The notes below the pieces were generated by a model. It was not told the origin of the DNA, ran no database searches, and saw only the letters and a list, made by a program, of their open reading frames with translations. From NCBI GenBank assembly GCA_024449915.1, contig JAMZAV010000974.1:1-64000 (forward strand): 64,000 nucleotides of DNA, given 5' to 3'. This DNA is from Sweltsa coloradensis (taxonomy: Eukaryota; Arthropoda; Insecta; Plecoptera; Chloroperlidae). Below, piece by piece: positions 35,768 to 46,539 of the stretch. Position numbers and translations under genes: made by a program. How positions within the stretch are numbered: the stretch's first letter is position 1; the number at the start of each line of letters is the position of its first letter.

Positions 35768-36260
35768 TAGCTAACTACTGACCTTTTGTGTAGTTAACTA
35801 CTGAAAACTTTTGTAAAGTTAACTACCTACTAAAAACTTTTGTGTAATTAACTACTGAAAACTTTTGTGTAGTTTTCCAAAAAAAACTACACAAAAGTTT
35901 TCAGTAGTTTTTTTAGTAGTTTTCAGTAGTATTTTTCTGTAAGGGTACTCCTTTCGAAAAGTACCAAGGGGACCAACGGTTTAACGTCCCATCCGAAAGG
36001 ACGGTGTAACTTTGACAGTCATATAGGTTCCTCCACTAACCTGGACTGCTGAGCAGACGTCGAGGAGACCGAGCCGTAACACTAGTTCTCAAACTCTCCA
36101 TCTGCTCTAACCAGGGGTATAGGCCCTACGTGAGTTTCAGGGCAGAGCGGTCCCGGTCACCCACTCTACCCCCGATCACGCCCGATTCTGCTAAACTTCG
36201 GTGTTTGAGTGGGAACCGGTTAAACGACCTCGGAAAAACCGCTGACTTAAAAATCATCTT

Positions 36261-37620
36261 ATTCAGCAATGATTTACCTACCTGGTCCTTGACCTAGGCC
36301 TATCTAACATAAAATGTTAGCTCCACATTTCTTTGCTTTCAAATTGCAGCGAGACAATATTTAACAAGCTAGGAACTTGATTGAGAATTGAACTCAGGAC
36401 ACAAGCTTGACGGGAAGACGTCTCTCAACCACTAGATCACCGACAGGTAGGCCTAACTTCATAACTTCTGGGTTGTTGGTGCATTAATAGATCAATCAAA
36501 ATGGATTTAACTTCTGTACCATTTTGTACAATTAAAAGTGCCAATATGAATTCCCTCCACAGGTTGTTTTCCTGCTAATAAATCTAGAAATAAGTTTTTT
36601 CAACTCACGATAGCAGAAGAAAGTAGGCTATGGTTTGGACGATTTTGTTGCGCCGACTGTCGTCAATGAGTTTGAGGTTAATCTCTCGCAGCTCAAGAGC
36701 AGATCACAGGCCTTAAGATTGAAGCATCGGTCACAGGTGAAATCTTGAACGTCAGCTGTGAGAAAGAGCAACAGAGTATTAAACTCGGTCTAGCTCCTAG
36801 GCTAGGGCCTAGCCCTAGGCTAGGCTAGGCTAGGCTAGGGCTAGGCCTAGGCCTACAGTTAAAAAAAATCATGTTTTTCTCTTACTTCTCAATCTCTTCA
36901 ATTTTGCTTGGACTTTTCTTTTTCTAAAACCTCCTCTATCCAGCTCAAGGAGCAGGCTAAATAACCTGCAAGAGTTATGAAAACAGGAATGGTAGGCCTA
37001 GGCCTAGGTCAAGGGCCAAAATATGCCTATTATTTTACGCATTTAATAGGACCATATAAAATGTTAAAATTACCTTAATATTGGACAATTTTCAATCAAA
37101 CTTTCAGCACAGCTTTCAGAATAATAACAATTGGTCAATGGCCGCCGTGTTGTTCAATCAATGTTCATGTTGTTGTAAGGTTATCGATAGTCGCGGGCGG
37201 ACTCTTCTCTCAATCGATCAATCGAACGAACAGTAACCCGGTAAATTTGAAAATGGTTTGATTTCAAAGTGGTGTTAGGGTGAAGATTGTGACAGTGAGG
37301 GTAAAAGGGCCAAAATCCGAGATAGCATCGAGCACATTAGGATTTGGCGGGGTTTGTTACCATTACATCGGCAAAGTACCATCATGTTTTTATCATCACA
37401 ATTTGCTAGGAATGTAATTGGATTTCTTGACTGGTCTATACGGTTATCTGTTCAATACTTTATATAAAATAAATATTAAATACTTTTATGTTCTGTGATT
37501 TTATACAACCAGCAGAATGTCTGGAATGTCTACACAATTACATATTTTCAGTATCGCCTAGGCCTAGTCAATAGTCATTATCAATCATCTCTACCAAGAG
37601 GGGTTATATCCAAAGTGAAT
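36261..37620. other. Non-coding; GCTAG/GCCTAG-rich block
   Basis: 36797-36856 is a run of ctagg/gctagg/gcctag units. The rest is AT-rich without recognised exons. Confidence 0.5.
36380..36455 (-). repeat. tRNA-like SINE head
   Basis: On the minus strand, GTGATCTAGTGGTTGAGAG resembles an A box/D-arm and GAGTTCAATTC a B box. The arms are imperfect, so a tRNA-derived SINE is more likely than a gene. Confidence 0.45.
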
Positions 37621-37622
37621 AA

Positions 37623-38526
37623 CTAGGAAAACGCCAAAGTCGTTGTAAGACGAGTGAGCGAAATATGTGTTGAGTACCTGGTAACATTCCATTTCCTCCC
37701 CCTACCTAAGGCAAACATGGTTCTTTCCTCCCTGGCCTATCATAGGGACATAGGCTAGAGTGGCGCATAATGGTCTTACAGTTGACGCGCCCTTATACCA
37801 ACTATACTCAAATTCGTATCGTTTATACCTTAAATAATATCTATCAAATTAAATGCAAATGTTCCCGGGTACTCAACACATGACTCGCCCACTCGTCTAA
37901 AAACGACTTTGGCGTTTTCCATGTCTAGTTGGCTATGGCGCCTTTATACCCGGAATGTTGGAAACCCGCGGGATCAAACAATGGTCGGGATAGATTTTGT
38001 TATATCTGGATTATTTTATTATCTCTGGAAAAGTATAGAACATGTTTTGAAATGCATACACTACCATTGAAAACAGCCAGTACGAAATACGAGTAATGTT
38101 TGCAAGGTTTACTCAATCTCCGCGCGGAATTTTTGGTAACCTTGACCGTGCAAGATTCGATACACCCTGGGCTCTGCATGCAAACATGATTTGATAAAAA
38201 TGATTTGTTCAAAAACAAAAAACATTGTCGTTAAAATGTGACTTTCTCAACCTATTTTCAATTTATTATTTATTGTGAATTTAAATCGTAACGGATTTTG
38301 CAGCTTTGCTCAAAATGTTAACTGCACGCTAAATACTTGTACCGGATGTATGTTTGAAATTTCAGCGCAATCTGTTTGCCGCGTTCGGCCGTTATAGAGC
38401 AAACTCACTCACTCACTCACTCACTCACTCACTCACTGACTGACAGACAGACAGACAGACAAATAAAAACAGATCTTGTGCCGTTGAGTTAAATTTTAGA
38501 CTTCAGTCGCTTCGCTCCCTCGTCTA
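37623..38526 (-). mobile_element. Helentron-like element, family D
   Basis: 3' end CTAGGAAAACGCCAAAGTCG (plus strand, 37623) with agacgagtgagcg just inside. Minus-strand 5' end TTAGACGAGGGAGCGAAGCG near 38526. An inverted copy of the 3' end (cactcgtctaaaaacgacttt then ggcgttttcc) at 37890-37920 gives a fold-back at the 3' side. Includes cactcact repeats and gacagaca repeats (38403-38461). Confidence 0.6.
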
Positions 38527-40144
38527 ATAATGAACAGTCAAATAAGGAATTTTTGAGAACATATCAAATATAGAAAAAACAAAATTCCGGGTGAATGCAA
38601 ATTTGATTTTGCAGACCTCATTTTTTAAAATACTTATGGAAGCTTTCAAGAACACCGTGCTAAAAGTCCTTTCGTGTTTAAAAAAAATCAATTTTTCACG
38701 GATTTATCGGGCATTGTTTGATAGGCCGACTGAGCGCGAAAATAAGGAAATCAGCTGGTTCAAATAAGAAACTTAAAGAAAAACATGATTTTGTGACGTC
38801 TCCACCGAAATTATAGAAGATACTATTTTGGTAACAAATTATAAGGGAAATATTTTTGCGTTGAAACTTTTCGTTTATCTTCCGCCATTTTGAAGATGTA
38901 TACGAAAACAACCACTTTTGTGCAGACATTTTCCAAGATAGCGGCCAACGCTCTAGCCCAAAGGTCTGTGCAAAAATTCAGCTTGCCCGGAATTTTTGCA
39001 AAAAAAATCCTGCATTGCTTGACCTATATCGAATATTTCAGAACTTTTGCTAACCATTGCATGGTGCCCAAGTGGTAGACAAAATTTTCAGAGAGAAAAT
39101 AAAATTTAAGAACTAGACAATACCTTTCGATGTTTCTTTGCGATAGCTCGGAGGTCACTGGTTGATCTGCAGTCATGGATCTCATTGAATCAATTACGTG
39201 TACCTATATTCAACCGTTGGACAACACTTCTTGTTTCGGAAGGGGGGGGGGGGGGAGAAAAGAATTATGATATAATCATAGTAATGTTTTTTTGTTTTCA
39301 CTTGTCACAATTACAAGAGATGAAAGAATATGAAATCATCAATGATATAACTATCCTGTGCTATCCTTGATTTGGTTAATTGGAAAACACTCCCGTACGT
39401 GCCAACTTGATGCCGGCATAGGAAGCGGGAGACCGAAGTTCGATTTCCGGTCGAGTTGGAATTTTTGATTTTGTCAAAATGAATATATCCTGGTGCTAAC
39501 AATAACTATTTCCCACTTCGGAACATATTAATTAAGAGTAAAACTTTGTCATGACATGCGCAACAGAATTAAATAATATAATATATTATAATAGTATTAT
39601 CAAAAAACTTTATTATATTCCAATAATGATCACAGGTTGTAACAAGCAATGAGCGTTGGAACGCCAAATATCATTTTGCTCTGTTGGCGCTTATCTTGAG
39701 CTGAAATTATTTAATATTCAAATTGACGTCTTTGTAGTAAGACACATTTACAATTATTGTAAATGCGTCTCAAAAGAAAATTTGTTAACATACCACAATA
39801 GCAATAATTAGATATTTTTTTGCGTTTTAGGTTTTCGACGCTAAATCGGTGAACATATATTTTGTAAAACGCTAAAAATGCTTGTTTCACCAATAACAAG
39901 GTTTTTTGGATGGGCCATAGGGCCTACAAATGAAGTTTTTAGTTTAGCATTGTATTCGAAAGTTTTATGCGGCTATATTGAATCGAAATGTTTCTATAAT
40001 CCATCTTTTCCCATTAGCGAAAAGAAACCTCGCCCATTGGGCCTAAGGGGTTTGGTGGAAAAGAAAAAATAGATGCTACAAAATACCAAATTTGAAAAAA
40101 GTGACAATATTAAAAGTCAAATGGGAAATATACGCATCTCTATT
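38527..40144. other. Non-coding, with a tRNA-like fragment
   Basis: 39393-39460 has ccaact/agttgg arms and AGTTCGATTTC (B-box-like), but the middle does not fold as a tRNA. A poly-G run lies at 39241-39254. No exon recognised. Confidence 0.45.
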
Positions 40145-40507
40145 CTTTAGCAATGACTTTCAAAATTAAAGGGAGGGGGGTTATAATGTGACACTTTCCA
40201 AAATTAAAATGTTGATTATGTTTATGCAAACATTAATAAAAATAAATAAAAATAACTTGAATAAAATGCGTTTTTTTAATTTTTTTAAGGAGACCCTAGG
40301 CATACTGATGATGTCATAATAATAATAACAATAATATGTTGCTATCAACATAGTAATTGCCTTCACTAAAAGACAAGCCAACAAAAAACTATAGTATCAA
40401 ATACCATAGTGGGATAGCTTGACCTTAGTACCATCCACTACCAAGACAAAAAGCAGAATTTTTCGTCTTGCGTGAGTTCTGAGTCGAGTAGTGATTGGCT
40501 CAAAATG
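40145..40507. repeat. 363-bp interspersed repeat, copy 1
   Basis: Near-identical to 41570-41933 (ctttagcaat..ttttcaaaattaaag..ggttataatgtgacacttt...gattggctcaaaatg). Copy 2 lies inside another repeat, showing that this is a mobile unit rather than a local tandem duplication. Confidence 0.85.
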
Positions 40508-40611
40508 TCATCTTTTAGTAATGGCAGCAACATGGCACGGTCTTCTGTTTTATGTTTATCATAGCTCTCAACAATCACAACATAAAGCAATTTTGTAAAA
40601 GTTTGTCTTAG

Positions 40612-40692
40612 GTTTGAGCCGATAGCTCAGTTGGTAGAGCATCGGTTCGAAAAGCCGGAGGTTCTAGGTTCCCAGGCGGGGCAAACTTTTAC
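40612..40692 (+). repeat. tRNA-derived SINE head or tRNA pseudogene
   Basis: GCCGATAGCTCAGTTGGTAGAGCATCGG is a good A box and D-arm, and a gaggttctaggttcccaggc T-arm follows, but about four bases are missing from the T loop, so it cannot be a working tRNA. Confidence 0.55.
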
Positions 40693-40856
40693 GACAATTA
40701 TTGATATCATTCAATCATGCAATGTCTTCAAAGCGGGCTAATACGTAAAATCCCTGTATTCATTATTTTATTGAATGTATTTTATACAAACTCGGTCACA
40801 ACCGGAGCTAACATGTTGTAGGCCTACGGACTTATGTCAAATACTTCCATGTGTAC

Positions 40857-41450
40857 AGCCAGGGTCATATATAAATCAAGAGGTCTGAAAGATACCTCTT
40901 TCACCGACATCTCGTGGTCAACTCTCCGGTGCCATTATTTATATCGCCCTGTGAACTGCATTTTCGACATAAATAAGAAACATGGCTGCTAATGTCAAAG
41001 GAAAATTCTCTATTCACCAGAGAAACTATCAAGCCTAGAAGAAATATAATATGGAAGGTAAAGAGAGCATTATATATCGATACCTTGGCCTAGGCATAGC
41101 ATTAAGACTATGCCTTAGATCTTATATTTGCCTTAGTTTCTAATTAATTTCGAATAATTCTATCTTGGCTGTCAAGTCTTATTTGCAAACCACTAAAGTT
41201 TGTTGGATGCTTTTGTTTTGATAAAATTGTATTTCACTTCTGACTGCCTGCTAGATATTGACTATTTTGTTGACCAAGAGTCTTTCAAAGCCTCCTAAAT
41301 AATATTAATAACATCAAATAGTCTAGGGGGCTTCCATCGATCGATAATGCAGTTCACAGGGCGATATAAATAATGGCACCAAGAGTTGACCACGAGATGT
41401 CGGTGAAAGAGGTATCTTTCAGACCTCTTGATTTATATATGACCCCGGCT
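40857..41450. mobile_element. MITE with about 105-bp inverted termini and GTAC duplication (full copy)
   Basis: GTAC at 40853-40856 and 41451-41454. Terminus AGCCAGGGTCATATATAAAT continues for about 105 bp (aagaggtctgaaagatacct; caccgacatctcgtggtcaa; atttatatcgccctgtgaac) and is inverted at the right. 594 bp, no coding. Short relative at 57573-57734. Confidence 0.88.
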
Positions 41451-41569
41451 GTACATACATTACATACATTATTACTTTACTATTATTATTTTCCTAAGTT
41501 AACAGGGAAACCACGACTTCTGAATCGGCCTTCTTGATTCTGGCGTTGATCCGCGGGTGCTCGCACTGT

Positions 41570-41933
41570 CTTTAGCAATAATTTTCAAAATTAAAGGGGG
41601 GGGGGGTTATAATGTGACACTTTTCAAAATTCAAATGTTTATTATGTTTATGCAAACATTAATAAAAATAAATAAAAATAACGAATAAAATGCGTTTTTT
41701 TTTTTTAAAGAGACCCTAGGCATACTGATGATTGTGTCATAATAATAATAACAATAATAATACGTTGCTATCAACATGTTAATTGCCTTCACTAAAAGAC
41801 AAGCCAACAAAAAACTATAGTATCAAATACCATAGTGGGATAGCTTGACTTTAGTACCATCCACTACCAAGACAAAAAGCAGAATTTTTCGTCTTGCCTG
41901 AGTTCTGAGTTGAGTAGTGATTGGCTCAAAATG
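41570..41933. repeat. 363-bp interspersed repeat, copy 2
   Basis: Copy of 40145-40507, placed between cactgtc and attgc(c/t)atatttcc of the host repeat. The relative at 52990-53015 has only about 10 bases there. Confidence 0.85.
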
Positions 41934-42070
41934 ATTGCCATATTTCCTACTAAAAAATATCGAGCTTTGGTTGGTTTTCGCTCATTCGTCGATTGTGTCG
42001 GGGCCTATAGTTGGCTTGGTCGCTTTGGTTTAATGTCCACCACTGAAAATCACTGAGTGGGTTGACTCTA

Positions 42071-43481
42071 AAGTCGGTGTCAAGGGAAGGTTGCGCCGAG
42101 GCAGGTAAACTTCTCCGCCGCGCTCTTCCCCCACCATGCGGCTCGGCTACTGGACAGGATGAACGACTATTGACATTCCACAGAGATGGCCCGTCAAGAT
42201 AATGGTAATTGGCTACATAAGAAATTTTAAAAACTCGCAATTTCGTTGTTTTGTAACTTTTATCGAATTATTTGGATTATTGAAGAAAAACTAACATACC
42301 CTCGATTTTGAATCACAAAAAAACACCAGAAATTAAGCTATGTAAACACATGTAAATTAAACACATGTAATTTTTAGCTTTGGTGATAAGATTATGTTAT
42401 AATCTATGTCGAAATAGTGAGTGAGTGAGTGAGTGAGTGAGTGGCAGAGTTGTGTTAAATGTTTGATAACAATGACGGTGACGATGAAGTGTTATTCAAT
42501 GTAATATAACGTAATAAAACACTGATGGTGAATTAAAATGCATACAACAATTTATCGAATTATTTGGAATATTGAAGAAAAACTAACATACACTCGTTTT
42601 GTTTTGTTTTGTTTTGTTATTATTTTAATTCACAATTATGGAATAAATTAATAATAGTTGTTCGATATCTTTTTAAATGTTATTCAATTTGAATCGCTTA
42701 CAGATCTTTGAAAGTCCTGTAGATTATTATTATAAGATGATCGATAGTTGTTTGCGAATGGTTTTTTCCATAAGTTATCTTTATTTTTATTTATTTTCAA
42801 GTATGCTACTGTATGTGGCGTATTTAATGGTGCACATTTAAATAATGGTTGAATTTGCAGATGTTTAACATTGGCCCTGTGGTTAATATGAATCTTTGCT
42901 AGTCTACGATTTTATTTACTGACAAGGCACCTATTGTTTATATTGTTTATGGTATTAATGCCTTAATTATTTACAAAATTGTTGTATGCATTTTAATTCA
43001 CCATCAGTGTTTTATTACGTTATATTACATTGAATAACACTTCATCGTCACCGTCATTGTTATCAAACATTTAACACAACTCTGCCACTCATCTGTCACT
43101 CACTCACTCACTCACTCACTCATTCACTCACTCACTATTTCGACATAGATTATTACATAATCTTATCACCAAAGCTAAAAACTACATGCGTTTAATTTAC
43201 ATGTGTTTACATAGCTTAATTTTTGGTGTTTTTTTGTGATTCAAAATCGAGGGTATGTTAGTTTTTCTTCAATAATCCAAATAATTCGATAAAAGTTACA
43301 AAACAACGAAATTGCGAGTTTTTAAATTTCTTATGTAGCCAATTACCATTATCTTGACGGGCCATCTCTGTGGAATGTCAATAGTCGTTCATCCTGTCCA
43401 GTAGCCGATGCCGCACGGTGGGGGAAGAGCGCGGCGGAGAAGTTTACCTGCCTCGGCGCAACCTTCCCTTGACACCGACTT
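42071..43481. mobile_element. 1.4-kb element with about 500-bp inverted termini and TA duplication
   Basis: Left arm 42071-42553 and right arm 42976-43481 are near-identical inverses starting AAGTCGGTGTCAAGGGAAGG. TA flanks (42069-42070, 43482-43483), and host gactctaaatac is intact in the relative at 53150. Arms differ mostly in the length of a cact/gagt run (about 26 versus 44 bp). The 422-bp centre includes a second copy of the arm phrase atcgaattatttgga..attgaagaaaaactaacata. No transposase. Confidence 0.88.
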
Positions 43482-43509
43482 TAAATACGAATTTATTTAT
43501 TTATTTTAA

Positions 43510-44030
43510 CCACTGCGCCACTGCGCCAAGACCTACGAAAGAGTAATAGATTGTAGAATTAGAAACTCGGTAGAAGAAGATTTAAGAGAAGAACAGCATG
43601 GATTTAGAAGAGGAAGATCGACGGTAGACCTGATTTTCTCACTCAAGTCAGCTAATGGAAAAGTGCTATGACCAAGAAAAGGACCTGTGTATGGCTTTAT
43701 CGAAAAGGCATACGATAGCTTCAACTTCAAGAGAGAAAGTTTGGGATGCAATGTAAAATATAGGAGTTAACAAAGGAATAATAACAAGAGAGAAAGAGAT
43801 GTACTCGATATCTAGAAGTGCTGTAAAGACAAGAGGTGGAATTACAGAGTGGTTTGACATTAGGAGTGGGTTAAAACAAGGAAGTGTACTGTCACCACTA
43901 TTGTTCATTATTGTCATGGACGAAATCACTAGGAAAGTTGTAGAGAGAATCGGAGAAGAATGTATGAAAATAATGTTATTTGCAGACGATCTTTTGGTGT
44001 GGGGAAAGAAAAAAGAGGAGGTGCAATCTC
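43510..44030 (+). mobile_element. Non-LTR retrotransposon reverse-transcriptase fragment
   Basis: Broken frames read YERVIDCRIRNSVEEDLREE, QHGFRRGRSTVDLIFSLKSA, then WFDIRSGLKQGSVLSPLLF, IIVMDEITRKVVE and MLFADDLLVW. The FADD box is the reverse-transcriptase catalytic motif, and 'GLKQGSVLSPLLF' is the block just before it. Frameshifts and a stop between the parts show a dead copy truncated on both sides. Confidence 0.88.
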
Positions 44031-46400
44031 AACACCAATTTGTTGCAATATCACCGTACAGGAACACAACCATCGACGTTCAATGCTATTCTAGCTGTGT
44101 AATTGCAGTTTGAAAATTCTTTTGATGAGGCAATATTTGCCGTGTGACCTACCAGAAAAATATAATTCTAGTCTTTACACTAACTACTAACTTTAAGCAG
44201 ATAATTTTTGTTATAGGATAAGTTTTTATAACATAAGTTAAAATAAACAGAAATAACAAATTACTTAACAATTTATTATTATTGTGAATAACACTATTTT
44301 ACAACGACAATATACTGTTTTGAATTCCAACATAGACATACACACAACACGTATTGAACATTATCAAATATCATCTCTTTAAAGTGCACGATTTAACTTT
44401 AGTCTCAATACATCACAATCTTACAAGAGCACCCAAACGGATTCTACTAATGCGAGCGTCGCTATTTCGTTCTTTAATTCGAGATAGGCGAATTCCCACA
44501 ACAAGCTAAGACGGAGTTTGAACTTGGAGCAACAATGTGTCCCAGCTACGTGAGAAAGCCGAATCTGGACACGTTGTGTTGGCAGGCAATTTACCTTCAA
44601 CCTCTTGTCACCATCGTTTCTTCAACTCTGTACCCTCCAACACAGGGTAATCCTATAGTCAACCGAATTATTAATATTTCCATTTTTTTAATTTGGATTT
44701 TGGAAAGTAGAGTAGATAAAATCAGTCCTTGCAAATGTTTAGGCATGACCGGAATATTCGTCACTTCTCACCATCTGAAAACAATAGTGCAATTCGTAAC
44801 TATTAGAGTCCTATGTAGGCCTGTTGGAGAACAGACCACGTGTAAATTAGAGACCCAAGTTTGTAACGTTCCTATAAACTTTTACCTGTTTTCATTATAG
44901 AAACTAATGAAAAATATGCCATGCAAGCCACCATATTGTAATCTATCTATGGCAAACAATTACAGAATGAGACAGGAAAGCATGCCTTGTGGCCCATCCA
45001 CCGCTGTGATCCCCTCATTCTTAGCATTAATTAAATAATAATATATAAAATGTAATGAATGAATAAGATGAGTGATAAAAAAAGTCGACCGATGAAATGA
45101 TACAGTTAGTAAAATATGTAGCTGCATGTTAACATATCCATAATTCATAGCAGTGGTCGTCAACTCTATACAGTACCAAGCTACCATCTGCTATATCTAA
45201 AGTTCCAATAATAATTCGAAACGCAGAAAAATTAAGTACCTACTTCAATATGTAGAAATAAAAAAGCAGTAATCTGTCTATAATTTATTTTTAGAGTTCG
45301 CTAAAAAATGTGATGTTCATTTTATACATTTTTGGAATGTATCAGCTTTTCCCAAAGTACTGTTCATTCATCAGTAATGTAACACAATAACAAATTGCTT
45401 ATTATTAAAACTTGATTTATGTCCTGTTGGGGAAATATGTCAACAGGACATAAAACAAGTTTCAATATAAGCAAAATGTTCCGATGTTTTTTTTTATTTG
45501 TTTTATATACAGTAGTTAGTTAGTTAAGTTAGTACTTAAAGCCAAGGTTAAACATATATATAGAATGTAGGTTCAAGATGATATTATTTAAATGGTCTAT
45601 ACCTGCAGTGTCTTATAGTCTCTTCAGATTCAGTTGACAACGATCAAACACGAGAAGTTTTATAATATGTGGTCTAGCAAGATCAAATTAAACCTGAACA
45701 TATTCTGTCTATATCTAGGTGTCCGTTAGAGCGCCGCAGTCAAGCCGCGGTGCGCTACACCCCATACAGCAAGCAGAGTTGGGGTGATTTCGAGGTGTCA
45801 CCCAGCCGTCATGAAACGTGATGTGAATTCAAAAACTAAGGTGGGCCATCATCGGTAGCCAAAAAGAGGCGGGTATTTTTATATTTTTTATTATTTTTAT
45901 AGGGGCCCGGTCTTAGTAAGCTACCTCGGTAGCCGAATGGTTTGCGCTATAGCTAGAACTGGGTATCCGAATCCGTCCTTTGAAACTACCCAGCCCTTCC
46001 AGCTCCATGCTATACTTACTACATCTTGAATCAGCAGCTAAATGACAGCTAGGCCCAAAGCCCTTACCCAACATCAATTATGCCATTTGATGGCGTAAAA
46101 GCTCTGGACATATAAAACAAAATGTTAAGGCAAACTTATTGCACTGCACTCAAACTTTGGACCAATCTAACGATTCTCATGTACCTTTGTAAATAAATAG
46201 TACGTAGGTAGTATTACTAAAGATGTGGTTGATAGAAATCAAAGTTGCGTCACACAAACGTGGTTACGTGTTACGGATTTCGTATGTGCTCTATTATTAT
46301 TGTAGTCTCCACCTTTTTACCCAACCATTTCAATTTGACTCCCATGCATTTAGCCCGTTACCCCTTCAGATTCAGTGACCTTTCAGAAATCAGCGCTTAC
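44031..46400. other. Non-coding; copy of a 120-bp repeat at about 45718-45840
   Basis: 45718-45840 (taggtgtccgttagagcgcc, tgcgctacac, acccagccgtcatgaaacgtg) matches 61046-61160. 45920-45990 has an A-box-like cggtagccgaatggtttgcgc. 45415-45465 is a small inverted repeat (gtcctgttgg / ccaacaggac). A C-terminal SLC17 exon, if spliced, might lie here; none recognised. Confidence 0.5.
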
Positions 46401-46539
46401 CTGTCAGCTTCTTTTTCTCGTATGTTGGCTCATTCCAGGGCTGAATCTCCGCTTTTCCAAATATTATGAAGACTAGATTACCAACAATGTAAATGCCTGA
46501 CGAAATGAAGAAGACGGTACGCCACTGGACAACTGAAGT
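46401..46539 (-). CDS. SLC17 gene, eighth exon seen (last helix)
   Basis: A 139-bp exon between acceptor TTTTGCACAG and possible donor CTGACAG|GTAAGC. It encodes TSVVQWRTVFFISSGIYIVG, NLVFIIFGKAEIQPWNEP, then TYEKKKLTG: the last helix and the conserved 'G..E.Q.WNE' tail. If the donor is not used, translation runs three codons into TGA (ending LTGKR), a plausible natural end. Otherwise a short C-terminal exon lies below 46400; none was recognised. Confidence 0.9.

Larger units (their letters stand above)
29409..35945. mobile_element. TIR element CCCTTACAGAAAA with TA duplication and subterminal repeats
   Basis: Termini CCCTTACAGAAAA (29409) and TTTTCTGTAAGGG (to 35945) are perfect inverses flanked by TA (29407-29408, 35946-35947); removing it restores the SINE. 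Left 29425-29755 and right 35330-35440 plus 35775-35935 are arrays of agtagttaactactg-type short palindromes, resembling transposase-binding arrays. The interior is mostly later insertions (hAT 30230-32726, fold-back 32840-32982, hAT MITE 35450-35767). No transposase was recognised; a 24-codon ATG frame at 34071-34142 ends at a donor-like aggaggtaatta, but its family is unknown. Confidence 0.82.
29254..36260 (-). mobile_element. 5S-derived SINE with 12-bp duplication, split by a 6.5-kb insertion
   Basis: Duplication AAAAATCATCTT at 29254-29265 and 36249-36260. The SINE (minus strand) is in two parts: tail 29266-29408 with (GATT)n at its 3' end, and head plus body 35946-36248, which includes the 5S-like ctgctaaacttcggtgtt and ggtcacccactct. 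Together they give about 445 bp collinear with the 8.1-kb copy, broken exactly at a TA. Confidence 0.9.
41517..43505. repeat. Host repeat interrupted twice; intact relative at 52945-53190
   Basis: ctgaatcggccttcttgattctggcg, ctttggttggtt.tcgctca.tcgtcgattg, and ccactgaaaatcactgagtgg match 52950-53165. The relative lacks both the 364-bp insertion (41570-41933) and the long-TIR element (42071-43481), and so shows both near-empty sites. Confidence 0.8.

Noticed and set aside
40612..40692. Functional tRNA gene
   Set aside because: The T-loop is missing about four bases and the acceptor arm does not pair; read as a tRNA-derived SINE or pseudogene.
44535..44900. 121-residue plus-strand open frame
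   Set aside because: No recognisable domain, no splice or neighbour support, and codon content like the AT-rich background; kept as non-coding.
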